Below, in pieces: positions 8,528 to 17,900 of a DNA stretch of 64,000 bases (position 1 is the stretch's first letter; every line of letters begins with the position of its first letter). A model generated the notes under the pieces. That model saw only the letters and a list, made by a program, of their open reading frames with translations, was not told the origin of the DNA and did no database searches. Source of the DNA: an uncultured Christensenella sp. GTDB taxonomy: Bacteria; Bacillota; Clostridia; Christensenellales; UBA1242. The DNA lies in assembly GCA_949841595.1 (NCBI GenBank), contig CATKZB010000001.1:106418-170417 (forward strand). Direction: 5' to 3'. Both the position numbers and the translations under genes were made by a program.

Positions 8528-8540
8528 TCCTTCTTTTTTT
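8511..8540. terminator. Bidirectional terminator between tadA and the SHOCT gene
   Basis: Stem AAAGAAGG (8514-8521) / CCTTCTTT (8529-8536) with a 7-nt loop, flanked by A and T runs on both sides. Confidence 0.8.
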
Positions 8541-8541
8541 C

Positions 8542-9054
8542 TTATAAAAGTTCAAACAATTTTTCTTTATATTCTTCTTCTGTAATCATTCCAGAGTCAC
8601 GAAGTCTTTTAAGATCTTCAATTTTCTTTTTCTTTTCTTCGTAAGCTCTGTTTTCCATAATTTCTTCTTTTTTAACCTCTTTTGGTGTGTTCATAACTAT
8701 GATGTCTGGAATAAACATTGAAATAAACAACAAAATCCAAGACAACCATCCCCCACAAACCACAATAATAACAAAGCCAGCAATATAGAGTCCTTGAGAA
8801 GTTCTGAAATGCTTACCTTTGCTTCTTACTGCAAATAAAAGCAAAATACTTCCAACAAGTCCAATTGCAAACGAAATCACGGCATAAATTATGTTTGAAG
8901 AATAAGAAACAAAATACAGATATTCACTATATTCTTGTAAAATTTTTGGATTAACCTTCAAAATTATAGACATTGCCAAATTTAATGAAATCAAAATCAA
9001 ATTGATTACAGCAGAAGCAATGATTAAATTTCTTTTAGTTTTGTTCATATACAT
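8542..9054 (-). CDS. Small multi-pass membrane protein with C-terminal SHOCT motif
   Basis: About 170 residues: three or four hydrophobic segments (roughly residues 10-30, 45-70 and 85-115), then a charged linker and a C-terminal SHOCT-type short helix pair (LKRLRDSGMITEEEYKEKL). SHOCT tails occur on many membrane proteins and are thought to mediate oligomerisation. No catalytic motif is present. The start MYMNK at 9054 was chosen because it has AGAAGGTG 6 nt upstream, while the longer frame's ATG overlaps a TATAAT box at 9086-9091. Confidence 0.75.
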   Translation of the reverse strand: MYMNKTKRNLIIASAVINLILISLNLAMSIILKVNPKILQEYSEYLYFVSYSSNIIYAVISFAIGLVGSILLLFAVRSKGKHFRTSQGLYIAGFVIIVVCGGWLSWILLFISMFIPDIIVMNTPKEVKKEEIMENRAYEEKKKKIEDLKRLRDSGMITEEEYKEKLFELL

Positions 9055-9136
9055 ATTTTGCACCTTCTTAAAAAAGATATTTTCCATTATAAAGTATTGT
9101 TATGATAACATTATGTAAAAAAGATGTCAAATTATT

Positions 9137-9164
9137 TTGAAAAAATAAAAGATTGTAATAAAAT
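9137..9164 (+). promoter_or_regulatory. Promoter of the first SDR gene
   Basis: TTGAAA (9137-9142), 16 bp and TAAAAT (9159-9164), inside the longer SDR reading frame; it supports the start at 9184. Confidence 0.55.
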
Positions 9165-9183
9165 ATTTGAAAAGGGGAAGAAA

Positions 9184-9966
9184 ATGAGAATTGAAAAACG
9201 ACTTATTGTCATCACTGGAGCTTCAAGTGGCATCGGACTTGGACTTAAACAAAAATTTGAAAACAAGGGAGATATTGTCATTGATATTTCAATTGATTCA
9301 ACAGAAAATCAATGTGATGTAAGCGATCACAAAAAACTGAAAGCCATTTTTGATGAAATCTACAAAACTTATGGTGAAATAGATATGCTTATCACCTGTG
9401 CCGGTTATGGAATAAGTGGTGCAGTCGAACTTTTGAAAGAAAATGACACCAAAAAGCAATTTGATGTAAATTTCTTCGGAACTGCAAACGCCTGCAAATA
9501 TGCCATCCCAATGATGAAACCAAATGGAAAAATCATAATTATGGCTTCTGCAACAGCATTGTTTCCAATTCCTTTCAAAGCTTATTATTGTGCAAGCAAA
9601 GCAGCAGTGGACAGTTTTGCCCAAAGTTTGAGAATGGAGCTTTCTCAAACAAAAATTCAAGTGACATCTATTTGCCCTGGAGACATTAAAACAAATTTTT
9701 CCAAAAACAGAGTAAAAATCTATGAAACCAATGAAAGATATAAAGATTCAATTCGTCTTTCGACTGAGCCAACTGAAAAGACCGAAAATCGCCGTATGTC
9801 GCCCGAATATGCTGTTAAAAAAATATACAAAGTTTGCGAAAAATCACATTTGAAACCAAGATATATAATCGGCAAACAATACAAAATGTTCAATTTTTGC
9901 AGAAAAGTTTTCACAACCAACCTTATAGACAATGTTTTGACAAAGATTTTTTATAAAAAGAAATAA
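9184..9966 (+). CDS. Short-chain dehydrogenase/reductase
   Basis: Classical SDR of 260 residues. The NAD(P)-binding TGASSGIG motif is at about 12-19, CAGYG and NVNFFGT-like segments follow, and the catalytic block has Ser (ASATA), YYCASK and the C-terminal PGDIKTNF. It is a cytosolic oxidoreductase; the substrate cannot be assigned. A paralogue lies at 48589-49377 with the same YxASKA...PGDINTNF layout. The start at 9184 has GGGGAAG 5 nt upstream and places the nucleotide fold at the usual distance; the longer frame covers the promoter. Confidence 0.9.
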   Translation: MRIEKRLIVITGASSGIGLGLKQKFENKGDIVIDISIDSTENQCDVSDHKKLKAIFDEIYKTYGEIDMLITCAGYGISGAVELLKENDTKKQFDVNFFGTANACKYAIPMMKPNGKIIIMASATALFPIPFKAYYCASKAAVDSFAQSLRMELSQTKIQVTSICPGDIKTNFSKNRVKIYETNERYKDSIRLSTEPTEKTENRRMSPEYAVKKIYKVCEKSHLKPRYIIGKQYKMFNFCRKVFTTNLIDNVLTKIFYKKK

Positions 9967-9973
9967 AACAATA

Positions 9974-10002
9974 TTGACTGTTAGTAAAATTTTTGTTATA
10001 AT
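9974..10002 (+). promoter_or_regulatory. Sigma-A promoter of the 165-aa unknown gene
   Basis: TTGACT (9974-9979), 17 bp and TATAAT (9997-10002). Confidence 0.85.
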
Positions 10003-10017
10003 AAAAAAGAGGTAAAC

Positions 10018-10515
10018 ATGGAATACACAGCAAACAACAACACCATCAATTTGGAAAAATTCTTTAAGATCTATATAAAAATCAAACAATATCAATATAA
10101 TGAAGATTCTATAGATTTCAAAAATTTTAAAAGTTTTATTGAAAAAAATAAAATTACAAACAAAAAGATGGAAGAATTATTAAGCCTTCGTTTCAGACAA
10201 GAAATTGAAATAAGTGTGAAAGGAAGTATATTTGATGAAAATGCTTCTGACTGTGAAATTGTGATTGAAGATAAAAATCACACAAAGATGCTAAAAACAA
10301 ACATTATCGGCACAAGAAAAGAATTGGAAAACTACAATTGGTCAGAATGTTTGATTAACTATAAAGATGCGAAAACTAATTTGCAAAAATTGTGTCATGA
10401 AACGGTTTTCTCCCAATTGAGAAAAACGCTGGAAAAGAGAGAGAAAAAATTAAGCAATATTCCAAAAACTCGGGATCACGTCTATACAAATAAAAATAAC
10501 ACCAAAATAAAATAA
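10018..10515 (+). CDS. Unknown 165-residue protein
   Basis: I do not recognise this protein. It is Lys/Asn/Glu-rich and soluble, without signal peptide, membrane helix or cysteine motif. The C-terminal third (LINYKDAKTNLQKLCHETV onward) looks helical and basic. It has a near-consensus promoter and an AGAGGT site before the ATG, so it is a real, separately transcribed gene. It ends at a bidirectional terminator shared with tlyA. It is richer in A+T than its neighbours, as are several other lineage-specific genes here (28795, 43828, 59463). Confidence 0.75.
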   Translation: MEYTANNNTINLEKFFKIYIKIKQYQYNEDSIDFKNFKSFIEKNKITNKKMEELLSLRFRQEIEISVKGSIFDENASDCEIVIEDKNHTKMLKTNIIGTRKELENYNWSECLINYKDAKTNLQKLCHETVFSQLRKTLEKREKKLSNIPKTRDHVYTNKNNTKIK

Positions 10516-10540
10516 AAGTAAGTGGTTCACTTACTTTTTT
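10514..10540. terminator. Bidirectional terminator
   Basis: Hairpin AAAAGTAAGTG / CACTTACTTTT with a 3-nt loop and flanking A/T runs. It serves the 165-aa gene and tlyA and overlaps the tlyA stop. Confidence 0.85.
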
Positions 10541-11250
10541 AAATATATCAAAAATTCTGTATTTCCATCTCCACCTTTGATTGGAGATTCAATAATTCCC
10601 TGTGTTTGGAAACCTAAATTCCCAAAAGCAATTTCAATATTTTTCACAATTTTAGTGTGCACTTTTGGGTCTTTAACCACCCCTTTATGTTTTTTTGCAT
10701 AATCGGCACCACATTCAAATTGAGGTTTGATTAAAGCGACAATTTCTATATTTTGAAAGTCATCTGCAAGTTTTGGAGCAAACTTTGTCAAACTGACAAA
10801 CGAAACATCAATAACAACAAAATTTACATCAACAAATTTTTCTTTTGAAAGTTTCAAATAATTTGTTTTTTCCAGATTTATCACCTTTTCGTCTTTTTTT
10901 ATCTTTTCTGCGAGTTGATTTTCACCTGTGTCAACGGCATAAATCTTGTTAGCTCCATTCTGTAGACAAACATCTGAAAATCCACCTGTTGAAGCCCCGA
11001 TATCAAGCACGATTTTATCTTTTATGTCGATTTTAAATTCTTCTAAAGCTTTTTGGAGTTTAAACCCACCACGAGAAACAAATTCAAAAGGCAAAACCTG
11101 AAAATCACAAGTTTCATCACACTGCATTGAAGGTTTTGCAACAAGTTTTCCGTCCACTTTGACTCTGTTCATCTCAATTGCTTGCTTTGACTTCTCCCTG
11201 GAGTTGTATAATTCTTTTTCAAACAACAATAAATCTAATCTCTTTTTCAT
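10531..11250 (-). CDS. tlyA: TlyA-family rRNA 2'-O-methyltransferase
   Basis: The 239-residue protein has an N-terminal S4 RNA-binding domain (RLDLLLFEKELYNSREKSKQAIEMNRVKV...) followed by an FtsJ/RrmJ-type methyltransferase domain with the SAM motif LDIGASTGGFSD at about 85-96 and the segment VVIDVSFVSL. TlyA proteins methylate ribose in 16S and/or 23S rRNA; some are annotated as hemolysins. In Clostridia it often lies near recN and xseA, but not here. Its promoter ends 6 nt before the ATG and no ribosome-binding site is visible, which predicts a leaderless mRNA. Confidence 0.93.
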   Translation of the reverse strand: MKKRLDLLLFEKELYNSREKSKQAIEMNRVKVDGKLVAKPSMQCDETCDFQVLPFEFVSRGGFKLQKALEEFKIDIKDKIVLDIGASTGGFSDVCLQNGANKIYAVDTGENQLAEKIKKDEKVINLEKTNYLKLSKEKFVDVNFVVIDVSFVSLTKFAPKLADDFQNIEIVALIKPQFECGADYAKKHKGVVKDPKVHTKIVKNIEIAFGNLGFQTQGIIESPIKGGDGNTEFLIYLKK

Positions 11251-11256
11251 AATTTC

Positions 11257-11286
11257 ATGATAGCATCAAAATATATAAAAAATCAA
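11257..11286 (-). promoter_or_regulatory. Promoter of tlyA
   Basis: TTGATT (11281-11286), 18 bp and extended -10 TGC-TATCAT (11257-11262) on the minus strand; 6 nt before the ATG. Confidence 0.6.
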
Positions 11287-11342
11287 ACAAAATAATAGCA
11301 AAAGACAAAGTGCAACATAGAATGATAATGGAGGCAAACAAA

Positions 11343-11528
11343 ATGAACTACACAACAAAATATTGCCCTGGTTGCTATCAAGATTTGCGTCCATGTGGCT
11401 GTTGCCCACCACCTTCACCTTGTTGTCATCCTCATCGTCCCCCTAGATGTGGGTGCAATCACAATTGTGGTGACAACAGCATACTGTTTTTTGCAATAGG
11501 ATATCTCATAGCCAAAAATTGCAAATAA
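11343..11528 (+). CDS. Small Cys/Pro-rich protein, possible spore-associated protein
   Basis: This 61-residue protein has 11 cysteines: CPGC near the start, CGCC, CC, CGC and NHNC. Prolines and histidines lie between them, followed by a hydrophobic stretch (SILFFAIGYLIA) and a final Cys. Such small Cys-rich proteins occur in spore coats and as metal binders; the family is not recognised. The start MNYTTK has GGAGG 8 nt upstream. CATAGAAT lies about 20 bp before the GGAGG and weakly resembles mother-cell sigma -10 boxes (SigE/SigK), without a clear -35. A terminator follows. Function is a guess. Confidence 0.7.
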   Translation: MNYTTKYCPGCYQDLRPCGCCPPPSPCCHPHRPPRCGCNHNCGDNSILFFAIGYLIAKNCK

Positions 11529-11563
11529 AAATATATCCCCTACAAAAGCATAACGAGATATCC

Positions 11564-11594
11564 AAAAAGACGAGTGTAAACTTGTCTTTTTTTT
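11564..11594 (+). terminator. Terminator after the Cys-rich gene
   Basis: Stem AAAAAGACGAG / CTTGTCTTTTT (one G-T pair), 6-nt loop and an eight-T run. Confidence 0.8.
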
Positions 11595-11634
11595 ATTCAT
11601 TTTTATGCATAAATATACATTTATATTTGTCTAT

Positions 11635-11665
11635 ATAAAAAAGAAAATGCTATAAAGCATCTTCC
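11635..11665 (-). terminator. Probable terminator after pepF
   Basis: Minus strand AAGATGC / GCATTTT hairpin with a 6-nt loop followed by CTTTTTT; overlaps the end of the gene. Confidence 0.5.
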
Positions 11666-13425
11666 CATTTTTTTAAAAAACTTTCACAAACTTCAAAAGC
11701 TTGATCAAAAGTTTCTTCTTTTGTCAAATCACAGTCAGCCATTTTTAAAAGTGTTATAGGATCATCGGCACAGCCAGAAGACAAAAATTTTAAATAACTT
11801 TTTGCAAAAGCAGAATCTTCAAGAAGTTTCTTTGAAATTTTAGTTGCACATATCAATCCTGTTGCATATTTATACACATAAAAACTTGTGTAAAAATGTG
11901 GAATCCTTGTCCATTCGTACTTGATTTCTTCAATTAGTTCAACATTCTTTCCATAATAAAAATCAGTTAATTCTCTATATTTCTCACACAGCAATTCTGC
12001 TGAAAGAGGATGTTCTTTTTCATATTCTTCATGTGCAAATGCTTCAAATTCAGCAAACATGGTTTGTCTGTAAATTGCAGATTGCATTTGTCTTAAAAAA
12101 TGGTCATAGTAATACAATTTTTCGTTTTTAGATTTCGCGTTATCAAGCAAATAGTTTAACAACAACATTTCATTGACATTGCTTGCAACTTCAGCAACAA
12201 AAATTACATATTCCGAAGTCTGAATTGGTTGATGTTTATTTGAAAGATATGTGTGCATTGCATGTCCAAGTTCATGAGCCAAAGTAAACACACTTTCCAA
12301 ATTACCCTCAAAATTCATAAGCACAACAGGTGTTGCGCCATATGTGCCAACTGAAAATCCTCCACTATCCTTGTTTTTGTTTGGAAAAACATCAATCCAG
12401 CGTTCAGTAACTGCCTGATCAATAAGGCTGACATAATCGGCTCCCAGCACGGCCACAGCCTTTTTTATTGTTTCAACAGCCTCTTCATAAGTATATTTTT
12501 TATGAACATCAAACACGACTGGAACAAGACTGTCATACACAGCAAATTTATCCAATTTAAGCATTTTTCTTTTAAGTTCAAAATAACGATAAACAAAATT
12601 AACATTTTCTCTGACTTTTTTTATTAAGAGCTTATATACTTCTTCACTCGCTTCTTCTTGATAAATTGAAGATCCCAAGGCACTTTTATATTTTCTTATT
12701 TTGGCAGTAACACAATCTTCTTTAACACAATTTATATAGTTGCTTGCCAAAAAATTGATGAACTCTCCATATTTGCCGTTCATCTCTTTGAAAGCATTTT
12801 TTCTTAATGTCCTGTCTTTGCTTTCAACTAAAGTTAAATAATTTGACTGATTTAAGGGATGAGTTTTTCCATTTTCATCTTTAACATCACTAAATTTTAA
12901 ATCAACATCTGAAAACTTTTCAAAATTTGCATAACTTCCACCGACACATTCAGAGATTTTTGATATTAAAAGTTCTTCAGTTTTGCTTAAAGTGTGCTTT
13001 TTCTCTCTCAAAATTCCTTCAAAAAATCTTTTATAATTTTTAAACTTTTTGTCTTCTTGAAGTCTTTTTATTTTTGGGGTATTAAATTTGCTGATTTCCA
13101 CATCAATAAAAGATGTTGCAACAGTATATTTTGAAATCACAAAAGAAATTTTTTCTGTCATTTCATTGGCTTTTCTATCTGCATTATTTTCACATAATCT
13201 CAACGAAGCATAGAGTGAAATTAAAGAAAATTCTTCAACAAGAGACATTTGTTTTTGCAAACATTCAAACAAAATTTTGTCATCAGAAAGTTTTCCTTCA
13301 TATTTTTTTAGATTTTCAATCTGTTTTTCAACTTTCTCTAATCTTTTGTAACAATCTTCATCGTTGACGCAAAATTTAGACAAATCCCACTTATATTTCT
13401 CTTCAATTTCGTTTCTTTCTTTCAT
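11650..13425 (-). CDS. pepF: Oligoendopeptidase F-type M3 metallopeptidase
   Basis: The 591-residue cytosolic peptidase cleaves peptides of about 5-20 residues. The zinc site is TLAHELGHAMH (HExxH) at about 390, followed by the M3 third ligand region EVASNVNEMLL. N-terminal helices (EEKYKWDLSKF) and the oligoendopeptidase C-terminal block (IPHFYTSFYVYKYATGL) are present. AGAGG precedes the ATG. It follows the pseudouridine synthase by 10 bp and may be the last gene of the T-box-controlled ileS transcript. Confidence 0.95.
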   Translation of the reverse strand: MKERNEIEEKYKWDLSKFCVNDEDCYKRLEKVEKQIENLKKYEGKLSDDKILFECLQKQMSLVEEFSLISLYASLRLCENNADRKANEMTEKISFVISKYTVATSFIDVEISKFNTPKIKRLQEDKKFKNYKRFFEGILREKKHTLSKTEELLISKISECVGGSYANFEKFSDVDLKFSDVKDENGKTHPLNQSNYLTLVESKDRTLRKNAFKEMNGKYGEFINFLASNYINCVKEDCVTAKIRKYKSALGSSIYQEEASEEVYKLLIKKVRENVNFVYRYFELKRKMLKLDKFAVYDSLVPVVFDVHKKYTYEEAVETIKKAVAVLGADYVSLIDQAVTERWIDVFPNKNKDSGGFSVGTYGATPVVLMNFEGNLESVFTLAHELGHAMHTYLSNKHQPIQTSEYVIFVAEVASNVNEMLLLNYLLDNAKSKNEKLYYYDHFLRQMQSAIYRQTMFAEFEAFAHEEYEKEHPLSAELLCEKYRELTDFYYGKNVELIEEIKYEWTRIPHFYTSFYVYKYATGLICATKISKKLLEDSAFAKSYLKFLSSGCADDPITLLKMADCDLTKEETFDQAFEVCESFLKKWEDAL

Positions 13426-13435
13426 TCAAAACCTC

Positions 13436-14131
13436 TTATCTCGTCAAATATTTCTCCATCCTAAAGTTTTTCCATGGCATTACATCTTGATTTGGGCATG
13501 CAATAAACACCATACGCTCTTTTGTTGTTGGATGATTGAAAGCAAGTTTTCCTGCCCAAAGTCCAAGATTGCTTGTCCTTCCTCTTTCTTTTCCATATTT
13601 CACATCTCCAACCAAAGAATGTCCGATATTTGCAAGTTGCAATCTTATTTGGTGACTTCTTCCTGTTAAAATTTTGACTTCCAAAAGAGATTGATTTCCA
13701 TTGTCTTCAAGATAATTGTAAACAAGCTCTGCTTTTTTTGCTCCATTTTCTGACATAGGAACAATTTTAACAATATTTTCCTTCTCGTCTTTCTTAAGAT
13801 AATTGACAAGTTTTTGTGTTTTAATCTTCACAACACCATTAGTTACAGCATAATAAGTCTTTTCCACACTGTGAGTTTGAAATTGCTCTGAAAGTCTTTT
13901 TGCAGATTTTGAATTTCTGGCAAAAACCATAATCCCACCTGTTGGTCTATCAAGCCTGTGAACCAAACCTATGAATGCATCACCTACTTTGTTATATTTT
14001 TCTTTCACATAAGACTTAACCATGGTGAGCAAATCTTCATCTTTGCTTTCATCTGCTTGTGTTGGAACATTATGAGGTTTTATTACCACCACAATTTGAT
14101 TATCTTCATACAAAACTGTCAATTTTTCCAT
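13436..14131 (-). CDS. RluA/RluD-family pseudouridine synthase
   Basis: About 231 residues without an S4 domain. The catalytic motif GLVHRLDRPTGG (Asp) is at about 62-73, and the RluA-type LLEVKILTGRSHQIRLQLA and HSLVGDVKYG segments follow. It makes pseudouridine in rRNA or tRNA; the exact target is not clear, and the short form resembles RluA/YabO-like enzymes of Firmicutes. The start at 14131 (MEKLTVLYED) has AGGAGTG 6 nt upstream and lies 13 bp inside the end of the methyltransferase gene, so the two are translationally linked. Confidence 0.93.
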   Translation of the reverse strand: MEKLTVLYEDNQIVVVIKPHNVPTQADESKDEDLLTMVKSYVKEKYNKVGDAFIGLVHRLDRPTGGIMVFARNSKSAKRLSEQFQTHSVEKTYYAVTNGVVKIKTQKLVNYLKKDEKENIVKIVPMSENGAKKAELVYNYLEDNGNQSLLEVKILTGRSHQIRLQLANIGHSLVGDVKYGKERGRTSNLGLWAGKLAFNHPTTKERMVFIACPNQDVMPWKNFRMEKYLTR

Positions 14132-14961
14132 ATTTTCACTCCTGTTGCTCCACAAGGAAGAATCAAGCCTTCTTGTGTTGGCAAACCTATTTCATCTGCT
14201 TCAACATTTTCGTTTCCAAAAACACTTTTCAAAATGTTAGCAATAACTGTCGGTTGAAGCCCCGTTGTGTAAGAATTTATCAAAACAAACAAAGGTTTGT
14301 CAGACAAAACTTTTTTGCAAAGCTCCACAAAGTCTGCCAAATTATCCTCAAGTTTCCACATTTCTCCACTTGGTCCTCTCCCATAGCTTGGAGGATCCAT
14401 AATTATGGCATCATAAGAGTTTCCTCGTCGAATTTCTCGTTCAATAAATTTGGCACAATCCTCAACAATAAAACGGATATTTGTTATTCCATTGAGTTTA
14501 GCATTCTCTTTTGCTCTTTCAACCATACCTTTGCTGGCATCAATATGAGTTACGTTTGCACCGGCTTTTGAACATGCCACAGAAGCTCCACCTGTGTAAG
14601 CAAAAAGATTTAAAACTTTGATTTCTCTTTTTGCATTTTTAATAAGCTGTGACATCAACTCCCAATTCACTGCTTGTTCTGGAAAAATTCCAGTATGTTT
14701 GAAACCCATTGGCTTAACTATAAACTTCAAATCTTTCCAAGAAATATTCCATTGCTCTGAAATTTGTTTGTTGAAATGCCAAAGACCACCACCGTCTTTT
14801 CTTTCATAAAAAGCATCGACATTTTTTTTCAAATCTCTCTTTTTATGCCAAATAACTTGTGGATCTGGACGAAGAAGTGATATATTTGCCCACTTCTCCA
14901 ACTTTTCTCCATCACCAGTTGCAACAACTTGATAATCTTTCCAACTATCAGCAACTCTCAT
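14119..14961 (-). CDS. Class I SAM-dependent rRNA methyltransferase (RlmI/COG1092-like)
   Basis: The 280-residue protein has the Rossmann SAM motif VLNLFAYTGGAS at about 118-129, acidic loops VTHIDASKGMV and RFIVEDCAKF, and the catalytic MDPPSYGRG at about 184-192, typical of RlmI/YccW-like m5C and related rRNA methyltransferases. It lacks the N-terminal PUA domain of E. coli RlmI. The N-terminal part (SLLRPDPQVIWHK) matches the shorter Firmicutes group. The exact nucleotide is unknown. GGAGTGATAT precedes the ATG and overlaps the ileS stop, so it is co-transcribed with ileS. Confidence 0.9.
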   Translation of the reverse strand: MRVADSWKDYQVVATGDGEKLEKWANISLLRPDPQVIWHKKRDLKKNVDAFYERKDGGGLWHFNKQISEQWNISWKDLKFIVKPMGFKHTGIFPEQAVNWELMSQLIKNAKREIKVLNLFAYTGGASVACSKAGANVTHIDASKGMVERAKENAKLNGITNIRFIVEDCAKFIEREIRRGNSYDAIIMDPPSYGRGPSGEMWKLEDNLADFVELCKKVLSDKPLFVLINSYTTGLQPTVIANILKSVFGNENVEADEIGLPTQEGLILPCGATGVKIWKN

Positions 14962-14964
14962 ATA

Positions 14965-17900
14965 TCACTCCTTGCTTCTAAACTTAACAACTATTTTGCC
15001 GTCCCCAACTTCAACTTCTTTTTCAATTCTTGGGTTTTTCATGTTGGTTTCAAAATTTGAAATCAAAACTTCTTGTTTAATTTTTTCGGAAAAACTTTCA
15101 AGCACTTTGGATAATTTTTTGTCGTTTGTGTTGAAATCTGCAACAATTCTTTCATCAATTGCAAAGTCAGCTTCTTTTCTCAAAACTTGCAAACTTCTCA
15201 CAAATTCTCTGTAAAGCCCTTCCATAACAAGTTCTTCATCCAAATTGATGTCAAGCACAACTGTGTTTCCGTTTTCATGAGAGATGACAAAATCTGTTTT
15301 AGGTTTCTTTTCCAAGTTGAAAAGTTCGCTGTCTAAGTCTTTAAACTCGCCAACAGTCACCTTTCCCTTTTTGAAACCTGACATAACATCTTTAATCTTA
15401 TCACCAAGCTCCAGCAATGCAGTCTTAAGTTTTTGCACTTCTCCCTTAAGTACTGCCCCAGCTTTTTTGAAATTTACTGACAAATATTCGTCATTAAACT
15501 TGCTGTCATCTTTGACACATTCAATTTCTTTTACATTCAATTCATCTTTGATTACATCACCAAGTTCGTTAAGCACGTCTTGAACACCTTCTTGACCTGC
15601 AACATACATTTTTTTCAATGGTTGTTTAACTTTAATTTGATTTTCATTTCTAAGTCTTTGTGCTGTTGACATAATATTTCTTGCAATTTCAGTCATTTCC
15701 AACACGCCTTTAAAATCAGCATCATAGATTTTTGTTGGATAGCCACTCAGCATGATACATTCAACTTCTTTAGGCTCAATCTCTCTCACCAAATTTTGCC
15801 AAATATGTTCTGTGACAAAAGGAATGATTGGAGCCATAACTCTAATCAAGCTCTTGATTGCATAATACAAACACCAATATGCAGTCAATTGATCTTTTTT
15901 GTTTTCTGATTTCCAGAAACGTTTTCTGTTGCTTCTGATATAGAAATTTGAAATATCATCCACCAATTTTTCAAAATCGCGAACAACAAAGAAACTTTTG
16001 TCGTCTGCATAAAATTTATCGCTGTCACAAATAAAGTTATTAACACTTTGAATAAGCCATTTATCTGCAAATTTTAAGTCTTTTGTGTTAGGTTTAAAGT
16101 TTGCAATATCTGGATTATCTATGCAAGCATATGTGTTGAAGAATGTATAAACATTCCAAAAGCCTAAAAGTTTTCTTCTTGCATCATCTGTCAAAGTAAA
16201 TCCAAATCTCATATCATTTGCAGGGCTTGAAGACGCAAACAAATATCTTACAACATCTGCTCCCACTTTATCTGCAACAATGTCAGCTTCCAATGAGTTT
16301 CCACCACTCTTATGAAATTCTCCACCATGTTCATCTTTGACATATTGATATGTCACAACCTTTTTGTAAGGAGCTTTTCCTGTGAGAACAACACTCATTA
16401 TAAGAATCGAATAGAACCAAAGTTTGACTTGTTCCACCATTTCACAAACATAATCATTAGGGAAATTTGCCTCAAAATATTTTTTGTCTGTGAAATATTT
16501 TTTTGTGCTGAATGGAGTAATTCCTGCATCCAACCAAACGTCACCAACTTCGGGAACTCTTGAAAGAACTTCACCACACTCACATTTTATTTTGATGTCA
16601 TCAATCCAAGGTCTGTGAATGTTTGGAAGTCTGTCAACAAGCGTTGGATCAACAGCTTTTTCTCTTAATTCTTCAACACTTCCAATCACATGAACTTTTC
16701 CACATTTTTCACAAACATAGAAAGGAAGTGGAAGTCCGTAAAAACGGCTTCTGGAAATATTCCAATCTCCCATATTGTTGAGCCAATCCACCATTCTTTT
16801 CTTTGCAAATTCTGGCTTAAACTCCACATTTTCAATAGCTTTCAAGGCAAGAGGACGAATTTCATCTGTCTTGATAAACCAAGCAGAAATCAATTTGTAA
16901 ACCAAATCTGTTTTGCATCTCCAACAGAATGGATAGCTATGTTTATACTTATGTGAATATAAAAGTTTTCCATCTTCTTTAAGTCTGTCAACAACCAACT
17001 CCACCACATCTGTGGTCTTTTTTCCAGCCAAGAACCCACAAGAGTCAAGCATAACTCCTTGTTCGTTGATAGGACAGATTTCTGGCAATCCCAATGTTTG
17101 ACCAAGTTCAAAATCTTCAGCACCACAACCTGGAGCAATGTGAACAACACAACTTCCCTCCGTGCTGTCAACCATATCCCAAGCTACAATCTTGTGAGAA
17201 AAGTTTTGCATTGAAAGTTCTGGGAAACAAGTTTCATATTCAAGTCCAACAAGATCTTTCCCCTTAAATTCTTCCAAAATTTCAACTTCTTGCTTCAAAA
17301 TGGAAAGTCTAGCTTTTCCGAGCACAATATTTTCTCCATGGAAATTGACTTTGACATAATCAAATTCAGGATTGACTGCCAAGGCAACATTTGCAGACAA
17401 AGTCCATGGAGTTGTTGTCCATGCCACCATTTTAAAATCTTTCCCTTTGACAGGAAGTTTAACAAAAACTGCAGTGTGCTCAACTTCGTGATAAGAGCTT
17501 GACATTTCATGTTCACTTAGGCTTGTTCCACATCTTGGACACCAAGCCATAGGACGGTTTTTCTTAACGACCCAACCATGTTTATCACATTCTTTCAAAA
17601 AATGCCAAATTGAAGTTATGTTTTCGTCGGTGTTGGTAAAATAACTGTGATCCCAGTCCATCCATTGTCCCATTCTTATGCTTTGATTTGTGATTTCGTT
17701 GGCAAAATAATTCACTCTCTCCATGCATTTGTTTGTGAACTTGTCAATGCCATATTCAACAATTTCTGGTTTTCCATTAAGACCAAGTTCTTTTTCAACA
17801 TTCACTTCCACCCAAAGACCTTGTCCATCAAAACCATTTTGATATTGACAATCTTTGCCTTTCAAAGCATGATATCTGATTGTCAAATCTTTTAATGTTC

